64,000 bases of DNA from CAVZZG01 sp963779685. GTDB lineage: Bacteria; Actinomycetota; Thermoleophilia; Gaiellales; F1-60-MAGs149. The notes beneath the pieces were generated by a model. It saw only the letters and a list, made by a program, of their open reading frames with translations. It did not search any database and was not told the origin of the DNA. The stretch is from NCBI GenBank assembly GCA_963779685.1, contig CAVZZG010000001.1:124001-188000 (forward strand). Reading direction: 5' to 3'. The position numbers were made by a program, and so were the translations under genes. Positions 8,911 through 17,636 of this stretch are shown piece after piece. The stretch's first letter is position 1; every line of letters begins with the position of its first letter.

Positions 8911-10451
8911 CCGAGATGCGTAAGAACCACAAGTGGTGGACGCTGTTCGCGATGTGCTTCGCGCTGTTCATGATCATGCTCGACAACACGGTCGTGAACG
9001 TCGCGCTGCCGACCATCCAGCGGGAGCTGAACGCCTCGCCCGCAAGCCTGGAGTGGGTCGTCAACGGCTACGTGCTGTCGTTCGCCGCGTTGATCCTGTT
9101 TGGTGGCAAGCTGGGCGACCGGTTCGGCCGCAAGCGCATGTTCATCGTCGGGCTGTTCCTGTTCACCCTCTTCTCGATCGCCTGCGCCCTCTCCACCACC
9201 GACACCCAGCTGATCGTGTTCCGCGTCCTGCAGGGCAGCGGCGCGGCGCTCATGAACCCGCTCTCCCTGGCGATCCTCGTCAGCGCGTTCCCCCGCCCGC
9301 AGATCCCGATGGCGATCGGCATCTGGGCCGGCATCTCCGGTCTCGGCATCGCCATCGGGCCGGTCGTCGGCGGGTTCCTCGTCGAGCACTACGGATGGGC
9401 CTCCGTGTTCTGGGTCAACGCCCCGGTCGGCGTCGTGGCGATGGCCGTGTGCGTCTGGGCCGTCGTCGAATCGAAGGACCCGGCGTCGACGAAGCTCGAC
9501 ATCGTCGGCACGCTCCTCGTCACGGGCGGCCTCTTCGCGCTCACCTTCGGCCTGATCAAGACCACCGACCACAGCTGGACGTCGGCGCTGGTGGTCGGGC
9601 TGCTGGGGGCGTCCGTGCTGCTCCTGGTGGCGTGGGTGCGGTGGGAGATGACGGTCGACCAGCCCATGGTGCCGCTCGGCTTCTTCCGGATCCGGCAGTT
9701 CGCCGCGTCCAACATCGTCGCGATGCTGGTCGGGGTCGCCCTCTTCGGCTCGCTCTTCTTCATCACGCTCTACTTCCAGAACGTGAAGGGCTACTCGGCG
9801 ATCGAGGCCGGGTTCCGCTCGATGCCGATGACGCTGATGATCCTCTTCGTGGCGCCGATCGCCGGCCGCCTCGGCGGCCGGTTCGGACCGCGGCCGCTGA
9901 TGACCACCGGCATGGTGCTGGCGACGATCGGCATGGCCGGTCTCGCGAACCTCGACGTCGGGTCCTCGTACAACGCCATGTGGCCGTTCTTCGCGGTGCT
10001 CGGCGCCGGCATCGCCCTGACCATGCCGGCCCTCTCGAGCGCCGCCATGAGCGCCGTCGATCAGCGTCAGTCCGGCATCGCCTCGGGCGTGCTCAACTCC
10101 GCCCGGCAGGTCGGGGGCGCCGTCGGCATCGCCGTCATGGGCTCGGTGGTGGCGAAGATCGCGGCCGACCAGTTCTTCTCCGGCGCGCTCGCCGCGGCCC
10201 CGCAGAAGCTCGAGCCGCTGGTCGTCGGTGGCCAGGTGCGGATCGTGACCCAGGTCGCCGGCCCGGCCGTCGGCGATCGCGCGGCCGAGGCCTTCGTGCA
10301 GGGCATGCAGGGAGCGATGTGGGCGGGCGCGACGCTGACCCTGATCGCGGCGCTGGTGTCGTTCTTCTTCCTGCCGCGAAAGCACCAGCCGCAGGGCGTC
10401 CACCAGGGCGTCGCGCCACCGCAGCCGGTCCCCATGGCCGAGGTGAGCTGA
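8907..10451 (+). CDS. DHA2 (EmrB/QacA-like) MFS multidrug transporter
   Basis: 514 residues, the length of 14-helix DHA2 antiporters. Signatures are LDNTVVNVALPTIQREL in helix 1, the motif A loop GGKLGDRFGRKRMF between helices 2 and 3, and the helix 5 motif C region GLGIAIGPVVGGFL. Helices 13-14 lie in the C terminus, after a long loop near residues 430-470. It would export hydrophobic or cationic compounds in exchange for protons at the cytoplasmic membrane. The ATG overlaps the TetR stop, so regulator and pump form one operon. The C-terminal tail is Gln/Pro-rich. Confidence 0.94.
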   Translation: MTEMRKNHKWWTLFAMCFALFMIMLDNTVVNVALPTIQRELNASPASLEWVVNGYVLSFAALILFGGKLGDRFGRKRMFIVGLFLFTLFSIACALSTTDTQLIVFRVLQGSGAALMNPLSLAILVSAFPRPQIPMAIGIWAGISGLGIAIGPVVGGFLVEHYGWASVFWVNAPVGVVAMAVCVWAVVESKDPASTKLDIVGTLLVTGGLFALTFGLIKTTDHSWTSALVVGLLGASVLLLVAWVRWEMTVDQPMVPLGFFRIRQFAASNIVAMLVGVALFGSLFFITLYFQNVKGYSAIEAGFRSMPMTLMILFVAPIAGRLGGRFGPRPLMTTGMVLATIGMAGLANLDVGSSYNAMWPFFAVLGAGIALTMPALSSAAMSAVDQRQSGIASGVLNSARQVGGAVGIAVMGSVVAKIAADQFFSGALAAAPQKLEPLVVGGQVRIVTQVAGPAVGDRAAEAFVQGMQGAMWAGATLTLIAALVSFFFLPRKHQPQGVHQGVAPPQPVPMAEVS

Positions 10452-10455
10452 GAGG

Positions 10456-10473
10456 GTCAGCGCGCTCGCTGAC
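10456..10473. terminator. Hairpin after the efflux operon
   Basis: GTCAGCG (10456-10462) and CGCTGAC (10467-10473) form a 7-bp stem with a CGCT loop, 4 nt after the transporter stop and at the 3' end of the convergent pseudogene. There is no U-tract, so it could be a bidirectional hairpin terminator or just a stable 3' end. Confidence 0.5.
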
Positions 10474-11090
10474 GTCGCCTACAGCTGGGAGAACCGGACA
10501 GGGCGTAGTTCGTGCTCGTGAGGGTGTCTCCGGACTGGACGCCGGAGATCACGGCCCGGCGCATGCGCACCTCAAAGTCGCCGGTCTGGCCGAGGCGGAA
10601 CGGCAGGGTGCAGCTCGCCGTGTGACCCTCGATGCGCAGGCCGTTGATGTACACGGACGTAGACGACGTCGCCAATGTCAGAGCACACCTCGAACTGGCC
10701 GGGCGTCCCGATGGTGGCGAGGTGCATCTGACCGAAGGGCGAAGGTCAGGGTCGTCGACGTGTCCATGTAGTAGCCGAAGGCGTGAAGGTCCCACTGCCG
10801 CCGGGCCCGTAGCGGACGAAAGCGGGCCGGCCGGGCCGGTGTCGCCCTTGTCTCCCTTGCGGCCGAGGCACGCCGAGCTGCGCTCGGACGTCGGCCGTGA
10901 GGTCCGCCCTGCCGACGCTGGCGATGCGGATCTTCGAAGAGACCACGGCGTTGGCCTTGAGCTGCTTCGTCCCGGCGCTGTTGGACGGCAGCTGCGCGGC
11001 CGCGTATCCGACACCCCCGCAGCGCGACGAGACTGCGCGCGTGCAACAACGTTCGCATACGGGAGGCGACGGCGCAGTGCAGTCACGTGA
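10457..11090 (-). pseudogene. Frameshifted exported protein of the LPxNSxGTKQLK / GDKGDTGPAGP family
   Basis: No single frame codes throughout, yet recognisable pieces occur in order on the minus strand across all three frames. They are an N terminus LRRRLPYANVVA, then (shifted) GVGYAAAQLPSNSAGTKQL and KANAVVSSKI, then (shifted) a collagen-like GDKGDTGPAGP. After further shifts come VRYGPGGSGTF, then FGYYMDTSTTLTFAL, then a C-terminal VYINGLRIEGHTASC and GDFEVRMRRAVISGVQSGD. The pieces match the N-terminal half of the intact gene at 19028-19663 (IPSNSVGTKQL, SNAVTSAKI). At least four indels are needed to read it. This is either a decaying gene or a badly assembled patch. If functional it would be a secreted, surface-exposed protein of unknown role. 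Confidence 0.75.
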
Positions 11091-11217
11091 GTTCCTCGTA
11101 CCGACATGTGGTGTCGAGGCCTTCGACCGGGTTGATCATCGCACCACGTCGGCCCACCGCCGAGGCTCAGGCCGTGCGTGGACCAATCGGGACGTCGTCC
11201 GAGACTGTGACCGCGCG

Positions 11218-11962
11218 CTAGTACAGGGCGGTCGCGAGGCGGCGGCGGTAGGGCGACGAGTTCGTCGTCCTGCCCGCGCTCACCGAAGATGCCCAGCATC
11301 ACGCGGCGCAGCAGATCCTTGCGGTCGGGGCTCGATCCGGGGATGGCCGCGAGGATCCGTTCCATCGCACCGGCCGGGTCGTGCTCGAGCGCGTCCAGCG
11401 CAGCGGCCGCCTCGGGGTCGGCGGTGGGGTCGACCGTCAGCTCGGCGCGGGCCAGCAGACCCGCCCCGATCGGATCGTGCTCCGCTTCGCGCAGCACCTC
11501 GACGGCCTCCGGCGCGCGCTTCGTCCGGATCAGGACCCGGCCGAGTGCCAGCCGGGCGTCGAGCGATCGCGGGTCCTCTGCGAGCGCCGCGCGCAGCGCG
11601 TCCTCGTCCTCGGACTCGGCGGCCAACTCGGCCTGGGTCGGCAGCAGCGCATCGATGAACAGGTCGACCTGGGCTCGGGGCAGGGCGCCGACGAAGTTCG
11701 AGACGGGTTTGCCGTCGGCGAAGGCGATCACGGCCGGGATGCTCTGGATGCGGAACGCGCTCGCCAGCCGCGGCGCCGCCTCGGTGTCCACCTTCACGAG
11801 CTGCACCGCGCCGTTGCGCGCCGCCACCGCCTCCTCCAGGACCGGGCCCAGCTGACGGCAGGGGCCGCACCAGGCAGCCCAGAAGTCGACGATCACCGGG
11901 GCCTCGAAGGAGGCGTCGATCACCTTCTGCTGGAAGTCGATCTCGGTCGCGTCGGCGATCAT
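11218..11962 (-). CDS. YbbN/CnoX-like thioredoxin-TPR protein, frameshifted near the C terminus
   Basis: About 247 residues once the shift is repaired. The N-terminal thioredoxin domain has an intact WCGPC active site (DFWAAWCGPCRQLGPVL), and the rest is a TPR-like helical region (DARLALGRVLIRTKRAPEAV). This matches the YbbN/CnoX co-chaperone layout; Actinobacteria carry such proteins with a redox-active CxxC. The frame breaks at the GGG at 11251-11253. Dropping one base gives the ending DELVA-YRRRLATALY and a TAG at 11218-11220, whereas the uncorrected frame runs on into the pseudogene. ATG 11962 is supported by TATGAT (11969-11974) ending 6 nt upstream. It is divergent from the acyl-CoA dehydrogenase. 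Confidence 0.88.
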
Positions 11963-12020
11963 GTCCGCATCATACGGCGCGCCCCGTTTCCGCCATCCTG
12001 CTGATCGAACTGGAGCCCAC

Positions 12021-13175
12021 GTGTCCAACCCCTACGGCCTGACGGACGAGCAGTTCGACCTCCAGGAGGTCTGCCGCGCGTTCGCCGCGAACGAGATCCG
12101 CCCGGTCGCGCGCGACTTCGACGGCGACGATCACGCCGTGCCGACGGAGCTGTTCCGGAAGGCAGCGGCCATGGGCCTGACCTCGTTCATGCTCCCCGTC
12201 GAGTACGGCGGCGGCGGCATCACCGACCTCCTCACCCACGTCATCGTCACGGAAGCGCTGGCGCACGGTGACGCGGCCCTGGCGAACTTCATCACCTCGG
12301 GCGGGTTCTTCGCCTCGACTATCCTCGCACTGGGGACCGAGGAGCAGAAGCGCCGCTACATCCCTCCGCTCTGCGGGCCGGATCCGGTGTTCGTGGCCCT
12401 CGCGACGACCGAGCCGGCGGCCGGTTCGGACGCGGCGGCCATCACCACGCATGCGCGCCGCGTCGACGGCGGGTACGTGCTGAACGGCCAGAAGACATGG
12501 ATCTCGAACGGCGGCATCTCCACGTACTACATCGTGTTCGCCACCGTTGCGCCCGGCACGCGCTCGAAGGGCATCACGGCCTTCGTCGTCCACGCCGACG
12601 ACCCGGGGATCTCGTGGGGCGCCCCGCTCGCGAAGCTCGGCCAGCGCGCGATCCCGACGACGGAGGTGTTCCTCGAGGACTGCTTCGTGGCGGACGACCG
12701 GCGGATCGGCGACGAGGGTCAGGGCTTCTACGGCCTCATGGGCACCTTCGACGCATCGCGGGTGACGCTGGCTGCGAACTCGGTCGGGGTCGGCAGCGCG
12801 GCCGTCGAGTACGCCATCGCCTACGCCCGCGAGCGCCAGGCCTTCGGGAAGCCGATCTCCAGCTACCAGGCCGTCTCGTTCCGGATCGCGGACGCCGCCA
12901 TGGGCGTCGAGCAGGCGCGGTTGCTGACGCACCACGCCGCGCGACTCATCGACAACGGCGCGCAGGGGGCGAAGGAGGCGGCGATGGCGAAGGTCTGCGC
13001 CGCCGAGGCCGCGGTCTTCGCCGCCGACGCCTGCATCAAGACCCTCGGCGGCTACGGGTACTCGCCCGAGTATCCGGCCGAGAAGTGGCTCCGCGACGCG
13101 AAGCTGGACGAGCTCTGGGAGGGCACGAGCGACATCATGCGACTGATCGTGTCCCGCGAGCTCCTCCGCGACTGA
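12021..13175 (+). CDS. Acyl-CoA dehydrogenase
   Basis: 384 residues, the normal length. It would catalyse FAD-dependent alpha,beta-dehydrogenation of an acyl-CoA. Visible signatures are ALATTEPAAGSDAAAI and NGQKTWISNGGIS (flavin and substrate contacts), the C-terminal helical domain with RQAFGKPISSYQAV, and LGGYGYSPEYPAEKWLRDAK. The probable catalytic base is Glu367 in WEGTSDIMRLI, the position used by short- and medium-chain enzymes. GTG 12021 has a GGAG Shine-Dalgarno 6 nt upstream. The chain-length preference cannot be read. It is followed 14 bases later by an MFS gene, which may share the transcript. Confidence 0.95.
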   Translation: MSNPYGLTDEQFDLQEVCRAFAANEIRPVARDFDGDDHAVPTELFRKAAAMGLTSFMLPVEYGGGGITDLLTHVIVTEALAHGDAALANFITSGGFFASTILALGTEEQKRRYIPPLCGPDPVFVALATTEPAAGSDAAAITTHARRVDGGYVLNGQKTWISNGGISTYYIVFATVAPGTRSKGITAFVVHADDPGISWGAPLAKLGQRAIPTTEVFLEDCFVADDRRIGDEGQGFYGLMGTFDASRVTLAANSVGVGSAAVEYAIAYARERQAFGKPISSYQAVSFRIADAAMGVEQARLLTHHAARLIDNGAQGAKEAAMAKVCAAEAAVFAADACIKTLGGYGYSPEYPAEKWLRDAKLDELWEGTSDIMRLIVSRELLRD

Positions 13176-13189
13176 CGCGGTCGCGAGCC

Positions 13190-14386
13190 TTGTCGCCGCG
13201 ATCATCGGCCGGCCGCGCGACCTGGCCGCTGTACGTCGGCGGCTTCCTCGGCCCGTTCGGCGGCGCCGTCGTCGCCGTGCTGATCCCCGAGTTGCGGGAC
13301 GCGTTCCACGCCACCACGGCGGAGGTCGCCTACGCGGTGCCGGCCTATCTCGTGCCCTTCGCCGTCCTCCAGCTCATCTCCGGCACCCTCGGCGAGCGGC
13401 TCGGGCGACGGCGGGTCGTGCAGTGGGCCTACGCCGTCTACGCCGCCGCGACGCTCGTCGCCGGGCTGGCGCCGTCGCTCGATCTGTTCCTCGTCGCGCG
13501 CGGCCTGCAGGGATGCGCCAATGCCTTCACGACACCGCTGCTGCTGGCCGCGCTGGCCGATGTCGTCGATCCGGCGCGGCTCGGTCGCGCCGTCGGGACG
13601 TTCGCGGGCGTGCAGGCCGGCGGCATCTCCTTCGCGCCCCTGCTGGGCGGGCTCGCCGCAGTGGTCAACTGGCGGCTCGCGTTCGTCGCCCCGGCCATCG
13701 TCGCCGCCGGCCTGATCCTCGTCCCGCCCCCCGAGCGGCGGTCGGTCGCGAGCGAGCCGCCGTCGCTGCGGGCGTTGCGCGACCGGCGCATCGTCCGCCT
13801 GCTCGCCTGCGCCTTCGCGGGCTACCTCGGGTTCACGGGTCTCCCGTTCCTGGTCTCGTTGCGGATCGACGACGCGTTCGCGCTCGCCTCGACCGCCCGC
13901 GGCCTCGTCCTCGCCACGTACGGCGCCGCCGGTCTCCTCCTGGGCGCGCTCGCCGGCCGCCTCGTGGAGCGGACCGGCGGGCGCCTCGCCGCGCGGGTGG
14001 CCGCCATCGCGTCGGCGCTCACGGTACTGGCGGTCGGCCTCGCCCCGACCGCGCCGCAGCTGGCGATCTGGTGGACCCTCGGCGGTGCCGCCTCGGCGCT
14101 GCTGTGGGCCAGCCTCAACACGCTCGCCATCACGGCATCGCAGGTCAACCGGGCGGGGGTGGTGTCGGTCTACCAGGCCTTCAAGTTCGCGGGCACGGCC
14201 GTCGCGCCGTTCCTGCTGCTGCCGTTGTACGACCGGAGCGCGACCTGGGCCTTCGGCCTCGCCGCCGTGATCGTCGCCGGCGTGGCGGTGCTCGTGCCGG
14301 ATGACAATGCGACGGACGACCTTGTCATGACCTCTCCCGGCTCGTACCATCCCTCACGTCCCATCGTCCCAAGGGGGGGTTCGTGA
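13190..14386 (+). CDS. MFS transporter, 12-helix
   Basis: 398 residues with about 12 hydrophobic helices. The loop 2-3 motif is present as GTLGERLGRRRVVQW, and a helix 5 stretch reads GVQAGGISFAPLLGGLAAVV. The charged central loop near residue 190 (PPPERRSVASEPPS) separates the two six-helix halves. TTG 13190 is the first plausible start after the acyl-CoA dehydrogenase stop; no better ATG/GTG exists before helix 1. Substrate unknown; an arabinose-efflux/CynX-like solute or drug exporter is the general class. Its stop overlaps the start of the cupredoxin gene. Confidence 0.88.
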   Translation: MSPRSSAGRATWPLYVGGFLGPFGGAVVAVLIPELRDAFHATTAEVAYAVPAYLVPFAVLQLISGTLGERLGRRRVVQWAYAVYAAATLVAGLAPSLDLFLVARGLQGCANAFTTPLLLAALADVVDPARLGRAVGTFAGVQAGGISFAPLLGGLAAVVNWRLAFVAPAIVAAGLILVPPPERRSVASEPPSLRALRDRRIVRLLACAFAGYLGFTGLPFLVSLRIDDAFALASTARGLVLATYGAAGLLLGALAGRLVERTGGRLAARVAAIASALTVLAVGLAPTAPQLAIWWTLGGAASALLWASLNTLAITASQVNRAGVVSVYQAFKFAGTAVAPFLLLPLYDRSATWAFGLAAVIVAGVAVLVPDDNATDDLVMTSPGSYHPSRPIVPRGGS

Positions 14387-15489
14387 GGAGATCCATTCTC
14401 GGCGCGATCGCGCTAGTGCTCGTCGCGGTGTCGCCGGCCATGGCCGACACGCGGTCGGTCGTCGTAGGCGGTTCCGTCACCGGCAAGCCGCAGATCGACC
14501 TGCAGGGCTTCTATCCGAAGAACGCCGTCATCCACGTCGGCGACACGGTCCACTTCGATTTCGCTGGCTTCCACACGGTCGCCGTGCTTCCCAATGGCGC
14601 GGTGCCGAACGGGCCCGTCGTCCCGACCGGCGGCACCAACCCGGTGACGCTCGACGGCGCCGGCGTGCCCTTCTGGTGGGGCGGGATCAATCCGCCACCG
14701 GAGCTTGGCTTCAACCCGCTGGTCGCCATGCCGTCCGCGAGCAACGCGTTCGACGGCACGGCGCAGGTCAACTCGGGTCAGCCGACGGGATTCCCGTTCT
14801 CCTACGACGTGACCTTCTCGGCTCCCGGCACGTTCCAGATCGTGTGCGAGCTGCACCCGTTCATGAAGGGCACGGTCACCGTCGCCGCGGCGGACGCCGT
14901 CATCCCGTCGCAGGCCGCCCAGGATAGGGCCGCGGCACATCAGATCAAGAAGGCGACCCGGCAGGCGGTCGCGCTCGACCGGGCGCTCAGCCACCACGGC
15001 CGGCACAACGGCCATCGCGGCCGCGAGGGGCATCACGGCCACCCGGCCCAGGTCATCGCCGGCGACGGACGCAAGTCGTTCAGCTTGCTCGCGTTCTACC
15101 CGCAGACGATCACCGTCCGCGCAGGCCACACCGTGACCTGGACGTGGAAGGGCTGGAACGAGATCCACACCGTCACGATCGGGCCCGAGGACGTCATCGC
15201 CCCGATCGAGTCGACGCTGTTCGGGCCGCCCCCGACGTTCGTCGCGAACCCCGTCGGCGTGCTGCCCACCGAGCCGCCCGGCGCGCCCGTCGTCCACACC
15301 GCCACCGTGCACGGCAACGGCCTGCTCGGCGCAGGCGTCGTCTCGGACAATCCGGGCGGGCCGCCGAACACGTTCACGGCCGAGTTCGACACGCCGGGTA
15401 CCTATGCCTACGACTGCATCATCCACCAGGGCATGAGCGGGGTCGTCGTCGTCCTTCCCGCTCGCACGGGGCACCATCACCACCACTGA
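14383..15489 (+). CDS. Secreted double cupredoxin with His-rich linker and C-terminal His run
   Basis: 368 residues with a signal peptide (about 1-22, ending PAMADT). Two plastocyanin/azurin-like domains follow. Each carries a full set of type 1 copper ligands: His64, Cys155, His158, Met161 in domain 1 (C-x2-H-x2-M) and His262, Cys345, His348, Met351 in domain 2. Between them lies a His-rich linker (residues 204-220, eight His), and the protein ends in five consecutive His. It would bind copper outside the membrane, as an electron carrier or copper scavenger. GTG 14383 overlaps the MFS stop and follows an A/G-rich Shine-Dalgarno (AAGGGGGGG). No oxidase gene lies nearby to name a redox partner. 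Confidence 0.88.
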   Translation: MRRSILGAIALVLVAVSPAMADTRSVVVGGSVTGKPQIDLQGFYPKNAVIHVGDTVHFDFAGFHTVAVLPNGAVPNGPVVPTGGTNPVTLDGAGVPFWWGGINPPPELGFNPLVAMPSASNAFDGTAQVNSGQPTGFPFSYDVTFSAPGTFQIVCELHPFMKGTVTVAAADAVIPSQAAQDRAAAHQIKKATRQAVALDRALSHHGRHNGHRGREGHHGHPAQVIAGDGRKSFSLLAFYPQTITVRAGHTVTWTWKGWNEIHTVTIGPEDVIAPIESTLFGPPPTFVANPVGVLPTEPPGAPVVHTATVHGNGLLGAGVVSDNPGGPPNTFTAEFDTPGTYAYDCIIHQGMSGVVVVLPARTGHHHHH

Positions 15490-15501
15490 CGCCGGTTGAT
15501 C

Positions 15502-15539
15502 ATCCCGGTACGCGTGTCGTTTGACGCGCGTACCGGGAT
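15502..15539. terminator. Perfect 13-bp inverted repeat between cupredoxin and amine dehydrogenase genes
   Basis: ATCCCGGTACGCG (15502-15514) and CGCGTACCGGGAT (15527-15539) pair perfectly around a 12-nt loop, starting 13 nt after the cupredoxin stop. There is no U-tract. It may be a U-less terminator, or an operator, since the TACGCT box of the next gene begins only 6 nt further on. Confidence 0.55.
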
Positions 15540-15557
15540 GGCCGTACGCTCGCCGCC

Positions 15558-17636
15558 ATGGCGCGCGATCCCCGCTACGACGTCCTCTTCGAGCCGATCG
15601 CGATCGGACCGAAGACGCTTCGCAACCGGTTCTACCAGGTGCCGCACTGCACCGGGTTCGGCAACGAGAAGCCCTGGTCGCAGGCGCGGCACCGCGGTGT
15701 CAAGGCGGAGGGTGGCTGGGCCGCGGTGTGCACCGAGTACTGCAGCGTCAGCACCGACTCGGACGAGTCGCCCTACGCGATGGCGCGGATGTGGGATGCG
15801 GCGGACGTCGAGCTGCTGCGGCACATGACGGCCGACGCGCACGAGCACGGCGCGCTCGCGGGCGTCGAGCTCTTCCACGCCGGAGTCCACTCCGAGAACA
15901 ACGAGACGCGCGTGCCGGGGATGGGCCCGTCGCAGCTTGCCAGCGACTACTCGGGCAACGTGCCGCGCGCCATGGATCTCGAGGACATCGCCCGCCTCAA
16001 GGCCGACTGGGTGCGCGCCGCCAGGATGTCGCGAGACGCGGGCTTCGACATCATCTACCTCTACGGCGCGCACACCTACCTGCTCGGCCAGTTTCTGTCG
16101 CCGTTCTACAACCGGCGCACGGACGCGTACGGCGGCTCGCTCGAGAACCGCGCGCGACTCTGGCTCGAGACGCTCGCGGACGTCCGGGCCGCCGTCGGCG
16201 CGGACTGTGCGATCGCCAGCCGGATCGCGATCGCCGGCGCAGGGGGCGCCGGCATCGAGCTGGAGGAGGGCCTTGCGTTCATCCGCATGGCCGACGATCT
16301 CGTCGACCTGTGGGACGTCAACATCGGCTCGATCGCCGAGTGGTCGATCGACTCCGGCTCGAGCCGCTTCTTCCAGGCCGGCTGGCAGCTCGAGTGGACG
16401 GGCAGGGTGCGGGAGGCGACCACGAAGCCGATCGTCGGGGTCGGTCGCATCACCTCGCCGGACCAGATGGCCGAGATCGTCGCCTCCGGGACGTGGGACA
16501 TCATCGGCGCCGCCCGTCCGTCGATCGCCGACCCGTATCTCCCGCGCAAGATCGAAGAGGGGCGCCTTGACGAGATCCGCGAGTGCATCGGCTGCAACCA
16601 GTGCATCTCGAAGGGCGACACCCGCCACCATCTCGGCTGCACCCAGAACGCGACCGCGGGCGAGGAGTTCCGGCGCGGCTGGCACCCGGAGCGATTCGCG
16701 CCGGCCGGCAACGCCGGCAAGGACGTGCTCGTCGTCGGCGCCGGTCCGGCCGGGCTGGAGTGCGCGATCGTGCTGGCGAAGCGCGGGTTCCGCCGCGTGC
16801 ACCTGGCCACGGCCGACGACGACATCGGCGGCATCCTCACCTGGGTGCCGCGACTGCCCGGGCTCGGCGAGTGGCGCCGGCTGCTCGACTGGCGCCGGAT
16901 CCAGCTCGCCAGGCTCCGGCGTCAGGTCGAGGTCGTCAGCGGCACGCGCCTCGCGGCGAGCGACATCCGCGACTACGGCGCCGAGCTCGTCGTCGTCGCG
17001 ACCGGGGCGCACTGGGCCGGCGACGGCCTGAACGGCTTCACCCGCGCACCGATCCCCGGCGCGGACGACGCCCAGCCGCATGTCCTCACCCCCGAGCAGG
17101 TCATGCTCCAGGGCAAGCGCCCGCCCGGCTCGAAGGTGGCGGTGGTCGACTGCGACAGCTACTTCATGGGAGCGGGCATGGCCGAGCTGCTGCGCCAGGA
17201 GGGCCACGAGGTGACGATCGTCGCCGCGCACGGGTCGATCGCGCCGCTGTGCGACGAGACGCTGGAGGGGCCGATGCTCCGCCGCCACCTCCACGAGCTC
17301 GGCATCCGGATGCTCACCGAGCACGTCGTCGACCGCATCGGGCGCGACCACGTGACGGGGATCGACGCCTTCGGCGATCCCTTCGAGGAGGCGTGCGACG
17401 GGATCGTGCTCGTGACGCAGCGGTGCTCCGACGACGGGCTGTGGCGCGAGCTGAAGGCCGACCCCGGCGAGATCGAGGGGGTGTACGCCATCGGCGACTG
17501 CGTGGCGCCGCGACTCATCGCCGACGCGATCTTCGACGGGCACCGTCTGGCGCGCGAGATCGACTCGCCCGACCCGGCCCGTCACCTCCCGTACCGGCGC
17601 GAGCGGCCACCCGTCACGTTTGCGGCGCTGCCGTGA
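15558..17636 (+). CDS. Trimethylamine/dimethylamine dehydrogenase-family flavoprotein
   Basis: 692 residues, close to the known enzymes (about 730). The order is an FMN TIM barrel (1-340), a 4Fe-4S motif (Cys343, 346, 349, 361 in CIGCNQC...C), and an ADP/FAD-like domain (VLVVGAGPAGLECAIVLAKRG). Cys31 in NRFYQVPHC is the position of the 6-S-cysteinyl-FMN cysteine of TMADH (Cys30 without Met). Tyr169/His172 (YGAH) and Asp265 match the catalytic triad. In the substrate bowl, Tyr61 and Trp262 are kept but the second Trp (TMADH Trp355) is replaced by Gly353-Asp354. It probably oxidises an amine and passes electrons to an ETF not seen here. ATG 15558 has TACGCT 7 nt upstream. Confidence 0.93.
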   Translation: MARDPRYDVLFEPIAIGPKTLRNRFYQVPHCTGFGNEKPWSQARHRGVKAEGGWAAVCTEYCSVSTDSDESPYAMARMWDAADVELLRHMTADAHEHGALAGVELFHAGVHSENNETRVPGMGPSQLASDYSGNVPRAMDLEDIARLKADWVRAARMSRDAGFDIIYLYGAHTYLLGQFLSPFYNRRTDAYGGSLENRARLWLETLADVRAAVGADCAIASRIAIAGAGGAGIELEEGLAFIRMADDLVDLWDVNIGSIAEWSIDSGSSRFFQAGWQLEWTGRVREATTKPIVGVGRITSPDQMAEIVASGTWDIIGAARPSIADPYLPRKIEEGRLDEIRECIGCNQCISKGDTRHHLGCTQNATAGEEFRRGWHPERFAPAGNAGKDVLVVGAGPAGLECAIVLAKRGFRRVHLATADDDIGGILTWVPRLPGLGEWRRLLDWRRIQLARLRRQVEVVSGTRLAASDIRDYGAELVVVATGAHWAGDGLNGFTRAPIPGADDAQPHVLTPEQVMLQGKRPPGSKVAVVDCDSYFMGAGMAELLRQEGHEVTIVAAHGSIAPLCDETLEGPMLRRHLHELGIRMLTEHVVDRIGRDHVTGIDAFGDPFEEACDGIVLVTQRCSDDGLWRELKADPGEIEGVYAIGDCVAPRLIADAIFDGHRLAREIDSPDPARHLPYRRERPPVTFAALP

